A stretch of DNA of 64,000 nt from Sporothrix humicola (GCA_021396245.1 WNYE01000033.1:62001-126000); one strand, 5' to 3'. Counted from the stretch's first letter, positions 1 through 10,228 are shown. The notes: generated from the letters alone by a model not told the origin. Made by a program: numbers and translations.

Positions 1-1136
1 TCTGTGAGGTATTCCCTTTATTGATGGCACTTTAATGTTGTCGTCGAAGCTTTTGGTGTGGCTATGGTAGCGTTTTTGGGTTTTTGGTGCCTGTTGGCGT
101 GGCTTTGGTGCCCTTTTTGTCCTTTTTGGTGCTGGTGCCCTTTGTGATTTAATCTTATTTCTGGATGTCGTGTGGTCGTTTTTTATGTTCCCCTCCAATG
201 CGTCTCCAATGCGCTTCTTAGCTTTCTTTTCTTGGGGCTAGCTTTAGACTTATTCTGTGGCCTTGCCCCGTTTGTTGTTGACTTTGCGAGCTAGGATCTC
301 CCGGGAGGCAGTAGAAGCGGGAACAAAAGCAGGAACAGGAAGACAACTGGACTAACAGGACAAAAACAGACTCCGGGCAGGCAGAGAAATAGGAGCTTCG
401 GAAACATATCCACGCGACCGTCTCCTGCCGACCACGCGTCCATCTCACCTCGCTCTTGTTTCTTTTCCTGTCATCTCACTCTCGGGGCTCGCAAGAGTCC
501 GATCAAGTAAGACTACGTCAAGTCTCCAGAAATATCCCCAAAAATATTTCCAGAAATCCAGAAATCCAGAAATCCAGAAATCCAGAAATCCAGAAATCTC
601 CAAAAGCGAACAGGCAACCCTAGTAGACAACGGAACTCACCGTCGCAAACCAAGGAATCGGCCGTTGAAGCTAGCTTCCTTGTCCCGCAAACGATACTGT
701 CCATTACTGTGACTGTCTTGCGAAGCTGCGAGGCCATGCCCGAATGCCCAAATTTTAATTTCCCCCGGACTCGTGGTTGCCACACAAGACGACAGAAAAG
801 AAAAGAAAAAAGGAAAGAAGAGCCAAGAAAAGCAAAAAGACCGTGGGGAAGTAGTAAGATGGAACCGTCAATGGGTCGTCATGGGTGCTTTTGATGGGTC
901 TTTCTATTCTATTCTTTTTCTTGTCTCTTTCTTCTTCCGTCTATTTTTGATGGGTCTCCCGTGAGACTCGATGGAATGCAGGAATCATAAATACACTGGT
1001 TCCCACGGTGTTTCTCTTTTCTGATTTTCTGATCTTCTTCCTTTCCTCCTCTGTCTCAGTCATAGTCACTCGTTTACCGTCTACACCCATCCAGTCTCTC
1101 TCCCTCACACCTCACCACCACCACCTCTCCGTCAAA
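1..1136. other. Intergenic 5' flank of the secreted hydrolase gene
   Basis: No gene is supported here. Short open frames in several phases overlap one another and lack family resemblance or splice logic. The stretch contains an 8-bp tandem repeat (550-597). From about 900 onward it becomes strongly pyrimidine-rich, the usual look of a filamentous fungal promoter and 5' UTR. An AT-rich element around 985-995 could serve as a TATA-like box for the gene starting at 1137; that is inference. Confidence 0.6.
550..597. repeat. 8-bp tandem repeat, six perfect copies
   Basis: Six uninterrupted copies of CCAGAAAT occupy these bases. Two imperfect relatives (CCAGAAATA and the TTCCAGAAAT junction) lie just upstream at 527-549. 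The unit is not a multiple of three and no gene covers it, so it is a non-coding minisatellite that may vary in length between strains. Confidence 0.9.
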
Positions 1137-2336
1137 ATGGTCAACGCTTTATTCGCCCTGGGCCTTGCCGCCACTGCCCTCTTCCCCTCGGCCGCCGTCG
1201 CCCAGGAAGATGCCCCTCCGGCCTGCCCGGCTCCTCTGCCCGTCGGCCCCGACGGCGACGACTTTTACACGCCGCCCGACTCGCTGCCCGACGCCGACCA
1301 CGGCGCCCTGATCTGGCAGCGCAACTACGACGGCGGTTCTGCGTCGCTCAAGAGCGGCCACAACACTTTGGTTCTGTACACCCAGGAGGGCGTCAACGGC
1401 GGCACCGTCGCCACGTCCGGGTTTGTGGCCGTCCCCGACGGCGATGCGCCCGAGGGCGGCTGGCCCATTGTCACGTGGGCCCACGGCACGACGGGCATTG
1501 CCGACCAGTGCGCGCCGTCCAAGTACGACCCGCCCAGCTACAATGATACGCGCGATCTGCTGCTGGACGGCTGGATCCAAAAGGGCTATGCCGTCGCCCA
1601 CACCGACTACGAGGGCCTCGGCACGCCCGGCGACCACCCGTACCTGATTGGCCCCTCGGAAGGCCGTGCCGTGCTCGACATTGTCCGTGCCGCCCGCCAG
1701 CTTGACTCCCGCATCAGCAACAAGGTCGTCATCTCGGGCCACTCGCAGGGCGGCCACGCGGCGCTCTGGGCCGGCTCGCTCGCCGAGGAGTACACCCCCG
1801 AGCTCGACGTGCGCGCCACCGTGCCCTTTGCGCCCGCCAACTCGCTCGAGTCCGAGGTCACCCTGCTCGACGCCGTCGGCAACCTGACGTCGCTGTCGGG
1901 TCTTGTGGGTCTGATTGTGCGCGGCCTGTCCATTGCCAACTCGTCGCTCGACGTCACCCACCTTTTTACGGCGGAGGCCGCCGCCCTCTACCCCGAGACC
2001 CTGACCGAGTGCTCCATCTACCTCAACTCCAACGTGTCTTGGGGCGGCGTCGGCGCCGACGATCTCGTCGCGGAGGGCGCCAACCTCAAGGACGTTGTTT
2101 CTCAGCTCAAGGACAACGACCCGACCTACCTCACAAAGATCCCCCACCCCGTCATGGTCCTCCAGGGCTCGTCCGACACCACCGTCTTCCCCTTCACGAC
2201 CGCCGCCATGGTCAAGAACCTCAAAGCCGGCGGCGTCGACATCACCGAGCAGATCTTTGACGGCGCCACGCACCAGACGCTCATTGACGCCGCCAAGGAC
2301 TTTTCCACCACCTACCTCGAGAAGGCGTTTGCTTGA
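1137..2336 (+). CDS. Secreted alpha/beta hydrolase of the fungal secretory-lipase type
   Basis: This 399-aa single-exon protein should be an extracellular esterase or lipase. The start is the ATG in GTCAAAATGG. An upstream in-frame extension would bury the signal peptide and was not used. Residues 1-22 form a clear signal peptide ending in an AVA-Q cleavage motif. The alpha/beta-hydrolase fold is shown by the oxyanion-region sequence VTWAHGTTG, the nucleophile elbow GHSQGG with Ser203, a late acid in QGSSDTT (Asp347) and a C-terminal His in GATHQT (His379), in the order Ser-Asp-His. Several N-x-S/T sites fit secretion. The closest class I recognise is the fungal secretory lipase (Candida LIP-like) group. 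The substrate cannot be read from sequence, so esterase or cephalosporin-esterase-like activity is also possible. The gene has its own pyrimidine-rich promoter and no operon-like neighbour. Confidence 0.85.
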   Translation: MVNALFALGLAATALFPSAAVAQEDAPPACPAPLPVGPDGDDFYTPPDSLPDADHGALIWQRNYDGGSASLKSGHNTLVLYTQEGVNGGTVATSGFVAVPDGDAPEGGWPIVTWAHGTTGIADQCAPSKYDPPSYNDTRDLLLDGWIQKGYAVAHTDYEGLGTPGDHPYLIGPSEGRAVLDIVRAARQLDSRISNKVVISGHSQGGHAALWAGSLAEEYTPELDVRATVPFAPANSLESEVTLLDAVGNLTSLSGLVGLIVRGLSIANSSLDVTHLFTAEAAALYPETLTECSIYLNSNVSWGGVGADDLVAEGANLKDVVSQLKDNDPTYLTKIPHPVMVLQGSSDTTVFPFTTAAMVKNLKAGGVDITEQIFDGATHQTLIDAAKDFSTTYLEKAFA

Positions 2337-2851
2337 GTTGAGCGAGGATGTATGAATGAAAATAATGTATAAAGTGGTTGTTTATTGATAGAGTCTCTTT
2401 TGAAGATCTGTACGACGACATGAGGATGTTTGATTATGAATAAAAATAAATTAATATTTAATTCAATAATTCGTTCAAATGCAAGTAACCGAATGTGCGG
2501 GCAAGCTGCCAACTTGTGGTCAACAATGTACTTAAACCCCATAAAATCATGGAGTGATCAATTAAGACAAGCCTGGACTTGATAGTAACCTTTGTTAAAA
2601 TCAATGTAAATGTCTTTTATGTGACCGTTTTCGCGAAATCTACAGTGTGTGAGCACCAATGTTGACCATCGTCAGAATGACTAAGCAGGCCTGTAAATGC
2701 CCCGCTTTTTCGAGCTCCCAGCTTCACCGCGTTTCAGGGGCACAAACGCGTTATCGATACCGCATTCACAGACGACCATCTTCAACTACGACACTTTGAC
2801 GTCACTCCCCTCATCCACCAGACGACCCCATGTGGTCCGCACGCGCTCACA
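2337..2851. other. Intergenic, 3' end of hydrolase and promoter of dynactin gene
   Basis: This is AT-rich DNA with several AATAAA-like motifs just after the hydrolase stop (around 2358-2455), suitable for polyadenylation. More mixed sequence follows up to the dynactin start. No open frame resembles a protein. Confidence 0.55.
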
Positions 2852-3506
2852 ATGTCACGAAGAGCCGTGAAAGGAGAATACATTGAGACGGTGGGTCGCC
2901 CCGCGTAGCAATCAGCTCGAATCTCGCTAACACTGTCAGGACACCGGCAACAAGGTCTCCCGCAAGGCCACGCTCGTCGGCACGCAAAACATTATTCTCG
3001 GCGGCAAGAGCGTCATCCAGCAGGATGTCATGATCCGGGGCGATTTGGTCAGGTCGCTGCCTGCGAGCGCGAGCGGCAGCTCGTCGTCCTCCTCGTCGAG
3101 CGGCGGCAACACCGCCATCTCCATTGGCCGCTACTGCTTCCTGAGCCGCGGCGCGTGCCTGCGCCCGCCCGGCCGCCTGTGGAAGGGCGTCTTTTCGCAC
3201 ATGCCGCTGCGCATGGGCGACCACGTGTTTGTTGGTCAGAACACAACAGTGATGGCGGCGTCGATTGGCAGCCACGTGCACATTGGCGCCAACGTGGTGG
3301 TCGGCGACTTTGCGATTATCAAAGACTATGTCCGCGTGCTCGACGGCACGGTGATCCCGCCCAACATGGTGATTGCGAGCTTCAGTATCGTGGCCGGCCA
3401 GCCGGCGCGCGTGGTGGGCGAGCTGCCCGAGGGCTGCACCGAGGCCTTTGAGCTGCGGGAGCTGTACAAGACGGTCGGCAACAATCCGCAGCCGATGCAG
3501 GTGTAG
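2852..3506 (+). CDS. DCTN5: Dynactin subunit 5 (p25), two exons
   Basis: Predicted p25 subunit of the dynactin pointed-end complex, which links dynein to cargo and endosomes; the Neurospora orthologue is ro-12. Exon 1 is 2852-2890 (MSRRAVKGEYIET), the intron is 2891-2939 (GTGGGT donor, GCTAAC branch, CAG acceptor) and exon 2 is 2940-3506, giving 201 aa. The body is a left-handed beta-helix with hexapeptide repeats typical of p25: IGRYCFLS, MGDHVFVG, IGSHVHIGANVVVG and LDGTVIPP. After the repeats comes the conserved tail VAGQPARVVGELPE. Length is close to that of known p25 proteins except for an insertion of about 18 residues rich in Ser and Gly (around residues 52-70). Frame continuity across the splice and the family match make this call firm. 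Confidence 0.93.
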
Positions 3507-5328
3507 GCGTGGAGGAGTCCATGGAGCGAGGGAGGCCATGGAGCGAAGCGACATGGCCTACCCTCGTGACATGGACCACCCACGCTCCTAGACTACCCCA
3601 GACGACATGACGCGAACAACGGAGAAACGGAAAAGGACGGCAGACGGCAGACGGCAGACGGCAGCTATGGAGACGACGGCAACAGTCGAGAGGATTCTAC
3701 GGTAGTCGTCAGTGGAGATTTGGTGGAGAAATAAACGTAAACGAAGGCTTGACGAGCGCCTGACAAAGGCTTGAACAAAACAAGAAACGACGAGACGGCA
3801 GACAGTGGGCACAGTGGGCACGACGGATCGGATGCACAACACGCATCGAACAAGCATCGCTACGAAGAAAACAATCGAGGTATTTTCTCCATTTTTACTT
3901 GGCTTTTTGGCATCTCTTTGCGCTTCCTTGGACTGTCCTCTGGGCGTCATCTTGGACGTCTCTTGGACATCTCTTGGTCTCCCTGGCATATGTACTCGTG
4001 CGTGATTAATATCGTGCCCGTGACTTGGCCGTGACTTGGCCATGTACCTTTTGGAGCCTGGATAAAAGGCAGATGCGAGAAGAAGAGAGAAGTGAGAGGT
4101 GAGACACAAGAACAGGCAGGCAATACAAACGGCCAAAGAAGGCATGCAAAGTCTCTCCGACCAAAGGCCGTGGACAAGTATACAAGAACGACTCCATATT
4201 AGCCAGCCCTCGTCTTGGCTCGGCACGAGACGAAAGAAGATGCCAGAAGGAAGAAGACAAAAAGAGTCACGACGAGTGGTGGGAGGCAAAAAGCAAAAAA
4301 CGTCTCACGCGCACATGGCAGCCACGGGCACAGACAGGAAGAAGAAGAAGAAAAGGCACTGAAAGATACAGACACTGACAAACTGAGAAACATTAGATGA
4401 ATGTCAACCAAGGAACGACGACAAGGAACGAAACATTTGGGCAAAGCCCGGAGTATTATTCAAGATTGTTTATTGCCCGCCACACGGGCCAATCACGTTC
4501 TGCGCAGTCTGGACATCACCCGTCGAGATTGATTTTCAAGTCTTGGCGTCGCTGTCATGACTGTCTTTATCACCATCATCGCCCCCGGACTCTGCAGGCT
4601 AAACACCCGTCCACGGCCATTTTATCCAGAGAGCGGCCCATATTGGCAGGCACTATGGACAGTACTATGGACACCAGGCTTTTGTGTCTTTTCTGTCTCT
4701 TTTACGGTTGCCCAGCGTAGTTGGCCCTGTCATGTTATCGGCTTATTTATTTTTATCACATTTATCTCGATTTTCCACGATATTCTCCCATTCTTCCCAT
4801 CCATATTCATTTTCACATTCATCCCACTGTGGACCCTACCCACTCACCCATACCCATTCGGCATCTCCAGATGTCGGCAGTCGAGAAATGGCCTGGGAGA
4901 CGCTGGGGAAACGACGCTACGACTATGGAGACGACACTCTTGTCCAAGAGTCTTGGATCTGGGGGAAGGGAAGAGCACTGACAGGGCGACAATAAACACG
5001 CAAACCCGCAAGCCCGCAAAAACTCCGGGGAACTCCAGAATTGCCTGGATATTTCTCGATATACCTCGATATACGTGAATATCCCTTGGCGTCGTCTGTT
5101 CATTTTCTCCTTTGAAGCCTGCACTCACCACCACGAGGTCCTTCATTTTAGGATCCCTTCCTTTCTTCTTCTCTTCTTTTTTCTTCCCTCCTTCTTTCTC
5201 TCTCTCTCTCTTTTCTTTTCTTTCTTTCTCCTCAAGCAGTCTTCCCCTCTCCGTCTTCCCCCATCTTCTTGCCACCTTCTTCTGAACACGATCACCTTGC
5301 ACTCTCTTGCACTGCACTGCACGTCATC
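3507..5328. other. Long intergenic region, no supported gene
   Basis: This 1.8-kb stretch has many overlapping open frames on both strands, all low in complexity, Arg/Lys- or Ser/Phe-rich, and mutually exclusive. None resembles a family. It contains a short CAGACGG tandem (about 3641-3663), a TATA-like GGATAAAAGG at about 4060 and a long CT-rich tract (about 5155-5245) that is very probably the promoter and 5' UTR of the DUF1996 gene at 5329. A transcribed non-coding or lineage-specific gene around 4.0-4.4 kb cannot be excluded. Confidence 0.5.
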
Positions 5329-6429
5329 ATGTTGAGAAACCTTGCTCTCCTGGCCCTCGCGGCTTTCGGTGAGGCGGCCCCCCAGTTCGGCGGCGGTGGC
5401 GGCGGCGGCGGCACCACGATGCTGCGTTTCGGCTGCACCCAGGTCGTCATTGACCGTCTCGACCCCCTGGTCAACCCCGGCCAGCTGCCCTCGCCGCACG
5501 TCCACCAGGTCGTCGGCGGCAACGCGTTCAACGCCACCATGGCCTCGACCGACATTGCCAAGCTGGCGACGTGCACGACGTGCCAGTTCAGCGAGGATTT
5601 CTCCAACTACTGGACGGCCAACCTGTACTTCAAGGCCAAGAACGGCTCGCTGATCCGCGTCAAGCAGGGCGACGCCGCGCTGCAGTTCAACGACAAGTTC
5701 AGCAACCAGATCGACGGCGGCGTGCTGGTCTACTACGTCTCGGCCGCCCCCGGCAAGATCACCGCCTTCAAGCCCGGCTTCCGCATGCTGGTCGGCGACG
5801 CCAGCCGCAAGACCCCTCTCCCGAGCAACATGAAGCTCCAGAACTGCTTCCGCTGCTACTCGGGCCCCAACTTTGGCGGCGACACCGCCGCGCCCTGCCA
5901 GGGCGGCGCGATCGACACCACCGAGTTCCCCCAGAAGAAGTGCTACGGTGTCCGCTCCAACATCCTGTTCCCCACCTGCTGGGACGGCAAGAACCTGGAC
6001 ACGCCCAACCACCAGGACCACGTCGCCTACCCGACGTCGGGCCCCGCCGCTTTCCTCTCGCTCGGCGGCAGCTGCCCCTCGACCCACCCCGTCCGCATCC
6101 CCCAGATCATGCTCGAGGTCGTCTGGAAGACGGACGAGTTCAACGACCAGAGCATCTGGCCCGCCGACGGCAAGCCTTTTGTTTTCAGTGATGGCGACAA
6201 GATGGGCTACGCGCAGCACGCCGACTACGTCTTTGGCTGGAAGGACGACTCGCTCCAAAAGGCCATGGACACGGGCGGCTGCATGGGCGCGCGCTGCGGC
6301 TCGCTCAAGTACCAGACCATTGACCAGGCCAAGGCCTGCAAGGTCAAGAACATGGTCAAGGAGAACGTCGACGGCTGGATCTCGGCGCTGCCGGGTGACG
6401 ATGGTGCGGCCATGAACATGAAGAACTAA
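5329..6429 (+). CDS. Secreted DUF1996-domain protein
   Basis: A 366-aa single-exon secreted protein of the fungal DUF1996 family (Pfam PF09362); its biochemical role is unknown to me. The start at 5329 gives a signal peptide (MLRNLALLALAAFGEAAP). A run of eight glycines follows, then the family's N-terminal signature TTMLRFGCTQVVIDRLDPLV. Other family-like landmarks are PSPHVHQVVGGNAF (His-rich motif near residue 60), the Cys-containing segments CTTCQF and NCFRCYSG, FPTCWDGKNLD, HVAYP, and GSCPSTHPVRIPQIMLEV. The length suits a single DUF1996 domain with no C-terminal WSC or GPI tail. The gene has a strong CT-rich 5' flank. An antisense open frame covering most of the gene is a codon-composition shadow. 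Confidence 0.9.
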   Translation: MLRNLALLALAAFGEAAPQFGGGGGGGGTTMLRFGCTQVVIDRLDPLVNPGQLPSPHVHQVVGGNAFNATMASTDIAKLATCTTCQFSEDFSNYWTANLYFKAKNGSLIRVKQGDAALQFNDKFSNQIDGGVLVYYVSAAPGKITAFKPGFRMLVGDASRKTPLPSNMKLQNCFRCYSGPNFGGDTAAPCQGGAIDTTEFPQKKCYGVRSNILFPTCWDGKNLDTPNHQDHVAYPTSGPAAFLSLGGSCPSTHPVRIPQIMLEVVWKTDEFNDQSIWPADGKPFVFSDGDKMGYAQHADYVFGWKDDSLQKAMDTGGCMGARCGSLKYQTIDQAKACKVKNMVKENVDGWISALPGDDGAAMNMKN

Positions 6430-6823
6430 GCGAGTTCATTGCCGAAGGCAATGATGAGCTGACCGCTCTTCTGTGTCTCTTCTGTCTGTATCCGTTGTGT
6501 TATTCTCTCAAGACTGCCTGTCTCTTCCTGTTGTACATTGGAGATGTTTCATTAGAAGACTGGGGAGGGCTCTCTTCTCTGTAATTACGATGGAAATGCC
6601 TGCTTCCTGGTATCACATCGTGCCTGCCAACCATAGTTTAGAGGGCTTCTGCCCTGACGTTCATTATTTAGTTTCATTTCTCAATACATTTTATTACAGC
6701 ATGTCATGGATGTTAGTTAAGTTGGAAAGTGATAAATTGTTACCAAGTAAAACAGAAAAAAAAAGGAGAAAAGAAATCAAAATCAAAAAAGAAAGAAAGA
6801 AAGAAGAAGACGGGAAAACTCAC
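6430..6823. other. Convergent intergenic spacer
   Basis: This 394-bp AT-rich spacer lies between the DUF1996 gene and the convergent gene on the minus strand. It ends in a purine-rich tract (about 6756-6815). No further feature is supported. Confidence 0.5.
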
Positions 6824-7537
6824 CTACTCCGAAGCACCAGTAAAAGCCTCGAGCACACCCTGCCGCTTGGCCAGGTCAAAGTATGCGTGGAGAAGATTCT
6901 CCATGCTGTCGGGGCACTCGCCCACAAGCTCGTCGACAGTCAGGCCGGCCAGCGGCGCAAACACTGTCGAAATGTCAGTCCAGAGTAGAAGGAGAAAAGC
7001 GGGAGAGTGGACATCTCTTTTGTCGAGACCATCCTTTGTCTGCAGCGCCTCAATGTAGTGGAAGATGGACATACCTTGCTCGAGGTTGGCAACGGTCAGC
7101 TTCGTGTCGTCCCATCGTCTAGCCGGTTCACCTTCAAAGAGGGGATGCCCGTCGGCGTCGTCGTACAGGTTCTTTTCTGTCCGCATTTTCCGAAGGTAAG
7201 CAATGTCGCCGCCCAGCGACTGGAGCCGGTGCCCGACGGCCCGCAGTCGCATCACCAGCATCTGCGTGTGCCGGTGCGTCCGGTGGTACAGCTGCATCTC
7301 GTCCGCCTCGCAGGAAAGGACGTGCGTTCCGACGAGGTGCACCAGAAACTCGAGCGACAGCCGCTGGTTGTACTGGTCCGGCGACGCGACGCCCTCGCGG
7401 CGCTCGCACTCGGTCGTGAGGCGGGCGATGTCCAGCAGGCCCAGCAGGCTGGCAAACATGGTGTTCTCGTGCGTCTTGTCCTCGCCAAAACCGTAGAGGG
7501 CGCCGATGCGGCAGGAGTGGGCGATGGCGAGAGGCAT
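6824..7537 (-). CDS. Hypothetical intracellular protein with one 111-nt in-frame intron
   Basis: I do not recognise this family. Exon 1 runs from 7537 down to 7075, the intron is 7074-6964 (donor GTATGT, CTGAC branch, CAG acceptor) and exon 2 is 6963-6824. The spliced product is 200 aa. The intron is 111 nt long and free of stops, so the unspliced frame is also open (237 aa); splicing joins VANLEQ to VFAPLAG, which reads more naturally. The start ATG is in a good context (CCCACCATGC). The protein has no signal peptide or membrane span. It is mostly helical by composition, with HTHRHTQMLVMRLRAVGHRL and a C-terminal ENLLHAYFDLAKRQGVLEAF helix. A GTGAGT directly after the TAG could mark a 3'-UTR intron or an unrecognised further exon. 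Confidence 0.6.
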   Translation of the reverse strand: MPLAIAHSCRIGALYGFGEDKTHENTMFASLLGLLDIARLTTECERREGVASPDQYNQRLSLEFLVHLVGTHVLSCEADEMQLYHRTHRHTQMLVMRLRAVGHRLQSLGGDIAYLRKMRTEKNLYDDADGHPLFEGEPARRWDDTKLTVANLEQGMSIFHYIEALQTKDGLDKRDVHSPAFLLLLWTDISTVFAPLAGLTVDELVGECPDSMENLLHAYFDLAKRQGVLEAFTGASE

Positions 7538-7978
7538 GGTGGGTGGGCGAAAAGTGAGTAAATTTTGTGTTTGCAGAAAAGAAGACTGAAAAGCAGAACA
7601 AAAATAAATTCTACGAAAAGAAAGTCGAGTCATTAAGTAGACGTGATGCTGTTCACATTTTGGTGATGTTGTTCACGAATGTTGTATAAGGGGTTTAGTG
7701 GACAAAGGCGCTGTAATTGAACAAGTAGTGCCTGTATTTCAGCGATTGCCGCCCCTTTGTTTTCAAAACAATGCATTCACGCCATAACAAAGGACGTGTT
7801 CGTGGACATACTTTTACCAACAAGAATGAACGAAAACAAAGTTTGTACTGACAGGAGCTATATACATTTTGGATACGAATAGTAATGTTGAATTGTGAGG
7901 AAAGAAGAAATAAACAAATGAAAGAAAATCAAATATCATACATCACTCAGCCGTCCACCTTTTTCTTTCTCCCTTTCC
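7538..7978. other. Intergenic spacer between two minus-strand genes
   Basis: AT-rich DNA. It serves as the 5' flank of the minus-strand hypothetical gene and the 3' flank of the esterase gene. No open frame or RNA gene is supported. Confidence 0.5.
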
Positions 7979-8644
7979 TCATGCCAGCTTCTTCTGGATA
8001 AAGGCCGCCGCCTCCTTGCCGTACTTGTTCACATACTGCTGGTGCGCGTTCGCGTCGTTGCCGTTGCAGCAGTACGGGTCCGCCGAGTCGCAGTACGACT
8101 GGATAATCGAGGAGTCGGCCGGCGAGCACTTGAACCCGCTCGCCCGCGCCGCAAAGCCGTGGTTCGTGCACGTGCCGACATTGTACGGCAGGCCGGCCGT
8201 GTTGTGCGGGTCGCCCATGAAGATGGCGGCCTTGACCGCCTTGAGGGCTGCGCCTGTGAGGGTGGCGCCGGCGCCGCCGCACAGCGCATTGTCCATGATC
8301 TGGCCACCCTGCGAGTAGCCGACGAGCACGATCTTGGTGTCGGGGCAGCGCTGGTTGAGGGCCGTGACCGCCTTGACGACGGCGGCCGTGCCCTGCGACG
8401 CACTACTCTCGTAGCTGGCGCCGCCGCAGCTGCTCTGGCCACCGCAGGCCGGGTAGACGATCGCCTCGGAGGTGGCGCCCGAGTTGGCGCGGACGACCAT
8501 GTCGACGAGGCCCTTGGAGGTGCCGTAGCCGGGGCTGACCGTCGTCTCGCGAGCGCCAAAGACGTGGACAGAAGGACAGTCGGCGAGCGGCGAGGCGGTG
8601 GCCAGGCCGGCGGCCAGGACAGGGAGGGCGGCGGTGAACTTCAT
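7979..8644 (-). CDS. Secreted carbohydrate esterase family 5 (acetylxylan esterase/cutinase family)
   Basis: A 221-aa single-exon CE5 enzyme, most like fungal acetylxylan esterases (Axe2-type), which remove acetyl groups from xylan; a cutinase role is less likely because the Cys pattern is of the AXE kind. Residues 1-18 are a signal peptide (MKFTAALPVLAAGLATAS). The mature start ADCPSVHVFGARETTVSPGY is characteristic. The catalytic serine is Ser111 in GYSQGG, followed by the acid Asp189 in SADPYCC and His201 in ANAHQQY. The many paired cysteines support disulfides outside the cell. There is no cellulose-binding module. The gene lies near the secreted hydrolase and DUF1996 genes, but it is separately promoted and nothing suggests co-transcription. 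Confidence 0.93.
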   Translation of the reverse strand: MKFTAALPVLAAGLATASPLADCPSVHVFGARETTVSPGYGTSKGLVDMVVRANSGATSEAIVYPACGGQSSCGGASYESSASQGTAAVVKAVTALNQRCPDTKIVLVGYSQGGQIMDNALCGGAGATLTGAALKAVKAAIFMGDPHNTAGLPYNVGTCTNHGFAARASGFKCSPADSSIIQSYCDSADPYCCNGNDANAHQQYVNKYGKEAAAFIQKKLA

Positions 8645-10156
8645 GTTGGTGCTGGGAGAGTATGTGGTGATGCAAAGAGTGGTGTTCGAGAAAAGTAACG
8701 ATAAAAAAAAGAACAGAATAAAGACAACGTCACACATTTATACAATTACGAGATGAGCTATCCTTGTCTCTTATGCTCTCCCTTTTACACTCATCTCCCA
8801 AAATAACACGCACGGTAACCCACCGGCTGGTCGACGGAAAAGTGTCCAGATCTGGTCAGACTCCCATGGATCCCATCAAAGAATCCATCAAAATTCATCA
8901 AATCCTATGAGGACCGCTCATATCATAAATATCAAACACGCCCACCCAGGGAAACTCTTCCCGAGCGGTCCGTCTTGGACACGAAAAAGAAAGGAAAAGA
9001 AAGGTCAGGCGGGGCACAAAGTCTCGTCCAAGATTACAAAATTGGCATCAACACGCGCCGACATCTCCATCAAAACATTGGCATGGACGTAAGGAAGGCA
9101 AGATGAGCCGTGAAGCGAAGGACTAGGAGTAATGGGTGAGGGGGTTTGCTCAAAGAGGTGGAACAAGGTACAAAGAAGAAGAGGAGGAGGAACAGGATCA
9201 AGCGAAAGGATACGATCTTCATTCTGGATGTCGTCTGTGCATACGAAGGGGTCTGTAAGTGAGACGTTGCAATGGATGCATTTCCATGTTCTTTCCATGT
9301 CCCAAAGGGGAAATCAGAGGGAACAATGTGGAACGACCATGCGTCCACTGATCTTCCACTGATCTGCCGTCCGTCCGCCACCAAATAAGCTTTGGTGGCG
9401 TATGGGGAAAGTCTGGGGCCCCATTCTCGTTTGTCGTTGTTCGTAAGTTTTTGTCGTGTTCTCCCGTTTCTAGTCTCTCTTCTCATTCCTCTTTGGGTAT
9501 TATTCCTACTTCTATTTCTCCCGGTCGATCGCCCCCGAGATCTCGAGTTGTTCCCCGCCGGCAGAATAACAGAATATCGAGATCGGCAGTAGTCAATCTA
9601 TGGTTAAAGGACATTTGCCGGGCGGGTAAATCACTGGGAGACGACATATTGTCCAGATTCTTGGCTCGGATTGTGGCTAAATACAAAATAAACAGAAATA
9701 ACAGAAATAAACAAGACGGATCATGATCTTCCATGTTCGTGGGCAATATGAAGAAAATGTGGGGTGCATGTGAACATGTTCTTGCCCAATTTATCCGGAT
9801 GGGTGTCGAGATTCCACTTTCTCTTTCTGTCCTTCCTGTTTCGTATGAAAAAGAAAAAAGAAGGAATAAAATGCATGTCGAGTCATTTTCACAAGATTTT
9901 TGGTAATTTTTGTTTGTTTTAATTGCGATTTCTTTTGGACAAATCTCAAATTGAAAATCATTTGACAAAAGAAAGCAACGAGCCAACGTTGTTAACGTAA
10001 TTGTACCATGAATTGTGATTTCCTTTTCCAATTAAAAAGAAAAGAAAAGAAAGGAAATAAAAACCACAGTGTCACAGGCCTCATTTAATTCGTGTCGCTC
10101 ACTTTTTTGTTTCACAAAAAAAAAAAAAAAAGAGCTGCTCACCTGAACAGCAAAAA
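8645..10156. other. Intergenic region, no supported protein gene
   Basis: This 1.5-kb AT-rich stretch runs between the CE5 gene and tRNA-Gly. It includes the esterase promoter (8645-8800). Small frames at 9005-9486 (both strands) and 9483-10031 (minus) lack homology and conserved composition. A poly-A run of about 17 nt sits near 10118-10134. Nothing else could be supported. Confidence 0.5.
10152..10156 (-). terminator. RNA polymerase III terminator of tRNA-Gly
   Basis: Five T residues on the minus strand immediately follow the tRNA 3' end, the usual pol III stop. A much longer T run on the same strand follows about 20 nt further (10134-10118). Confidence 0.75.
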
Positions 10157-10228
10157 TGCGACCTCCGGGAATTGAACCCGAACCTTCGGCATGGAAAGCC
10201 GAAATCCTGACCATTAGACCAAGGACGC
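10157..10228 (-). tRNA. tRNA-Gly (anticodon UCC), no intron
   Basis: Folding by eye on the minus strand gives a 7-bp acceptor (GCGTCCT/AGGTCGC, with one T-T mismatch at pair 4-69), a three-pair D stem with loop TAATGGTCAG, an anticodon stem TCGGC/GCCGA around loop TTTCCAT, and a T stem TCGGG/CCCGG around TTCAATT. Positions 34-36 are TCC, which decodes GGA glycine. The discriminator base is A. The internal A box (TGGTCTAATGG) and B box (GGTTCAATTCC) are intact. The total is 72 nt including the discriminator, and a T5 stop follows. The acceptor mismatch is a minor oddity. Confidence 0.85.

Noticed and set aside
550..597. CRISPR-like reading of the regular 8-mer array
   Set aside because: Units are directly adjacent with no spacers, and the genome is eukaryotic.
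1149..2273. A 374-aa minus-strand frame opposite the secreted hydrolase
   Set aside because: It is a GC-skew shadow of the real gene: Arg/Gly/Val-rich, no family resemblance, and the plus-strand frame has a signal peptide and catalytic triad.
4557..5078. A 173-aa plus-strand hydrophobic frame
   Set aside because: Other frames on both strands are equally open here, composition is Phe/Ile/Pro low complexity, and no splice or family signal supports it.
5143..6258. A 371-aa minus-strand frame across the DUF1996 gene
   Set aside because: A codon-composition shadow of the DUF1996 coding sequence, ending in a Lys/Arg run from the promoter's CT tract.
9070..9260. A minus-strand frame beginning MKIVSFRLILFLLLFFF, like a signal peptide
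   Set aside because: Only about 50 residues, no cysteine pattern or mature domain, and it sits in ordinary AT-rich intergenic DNA.
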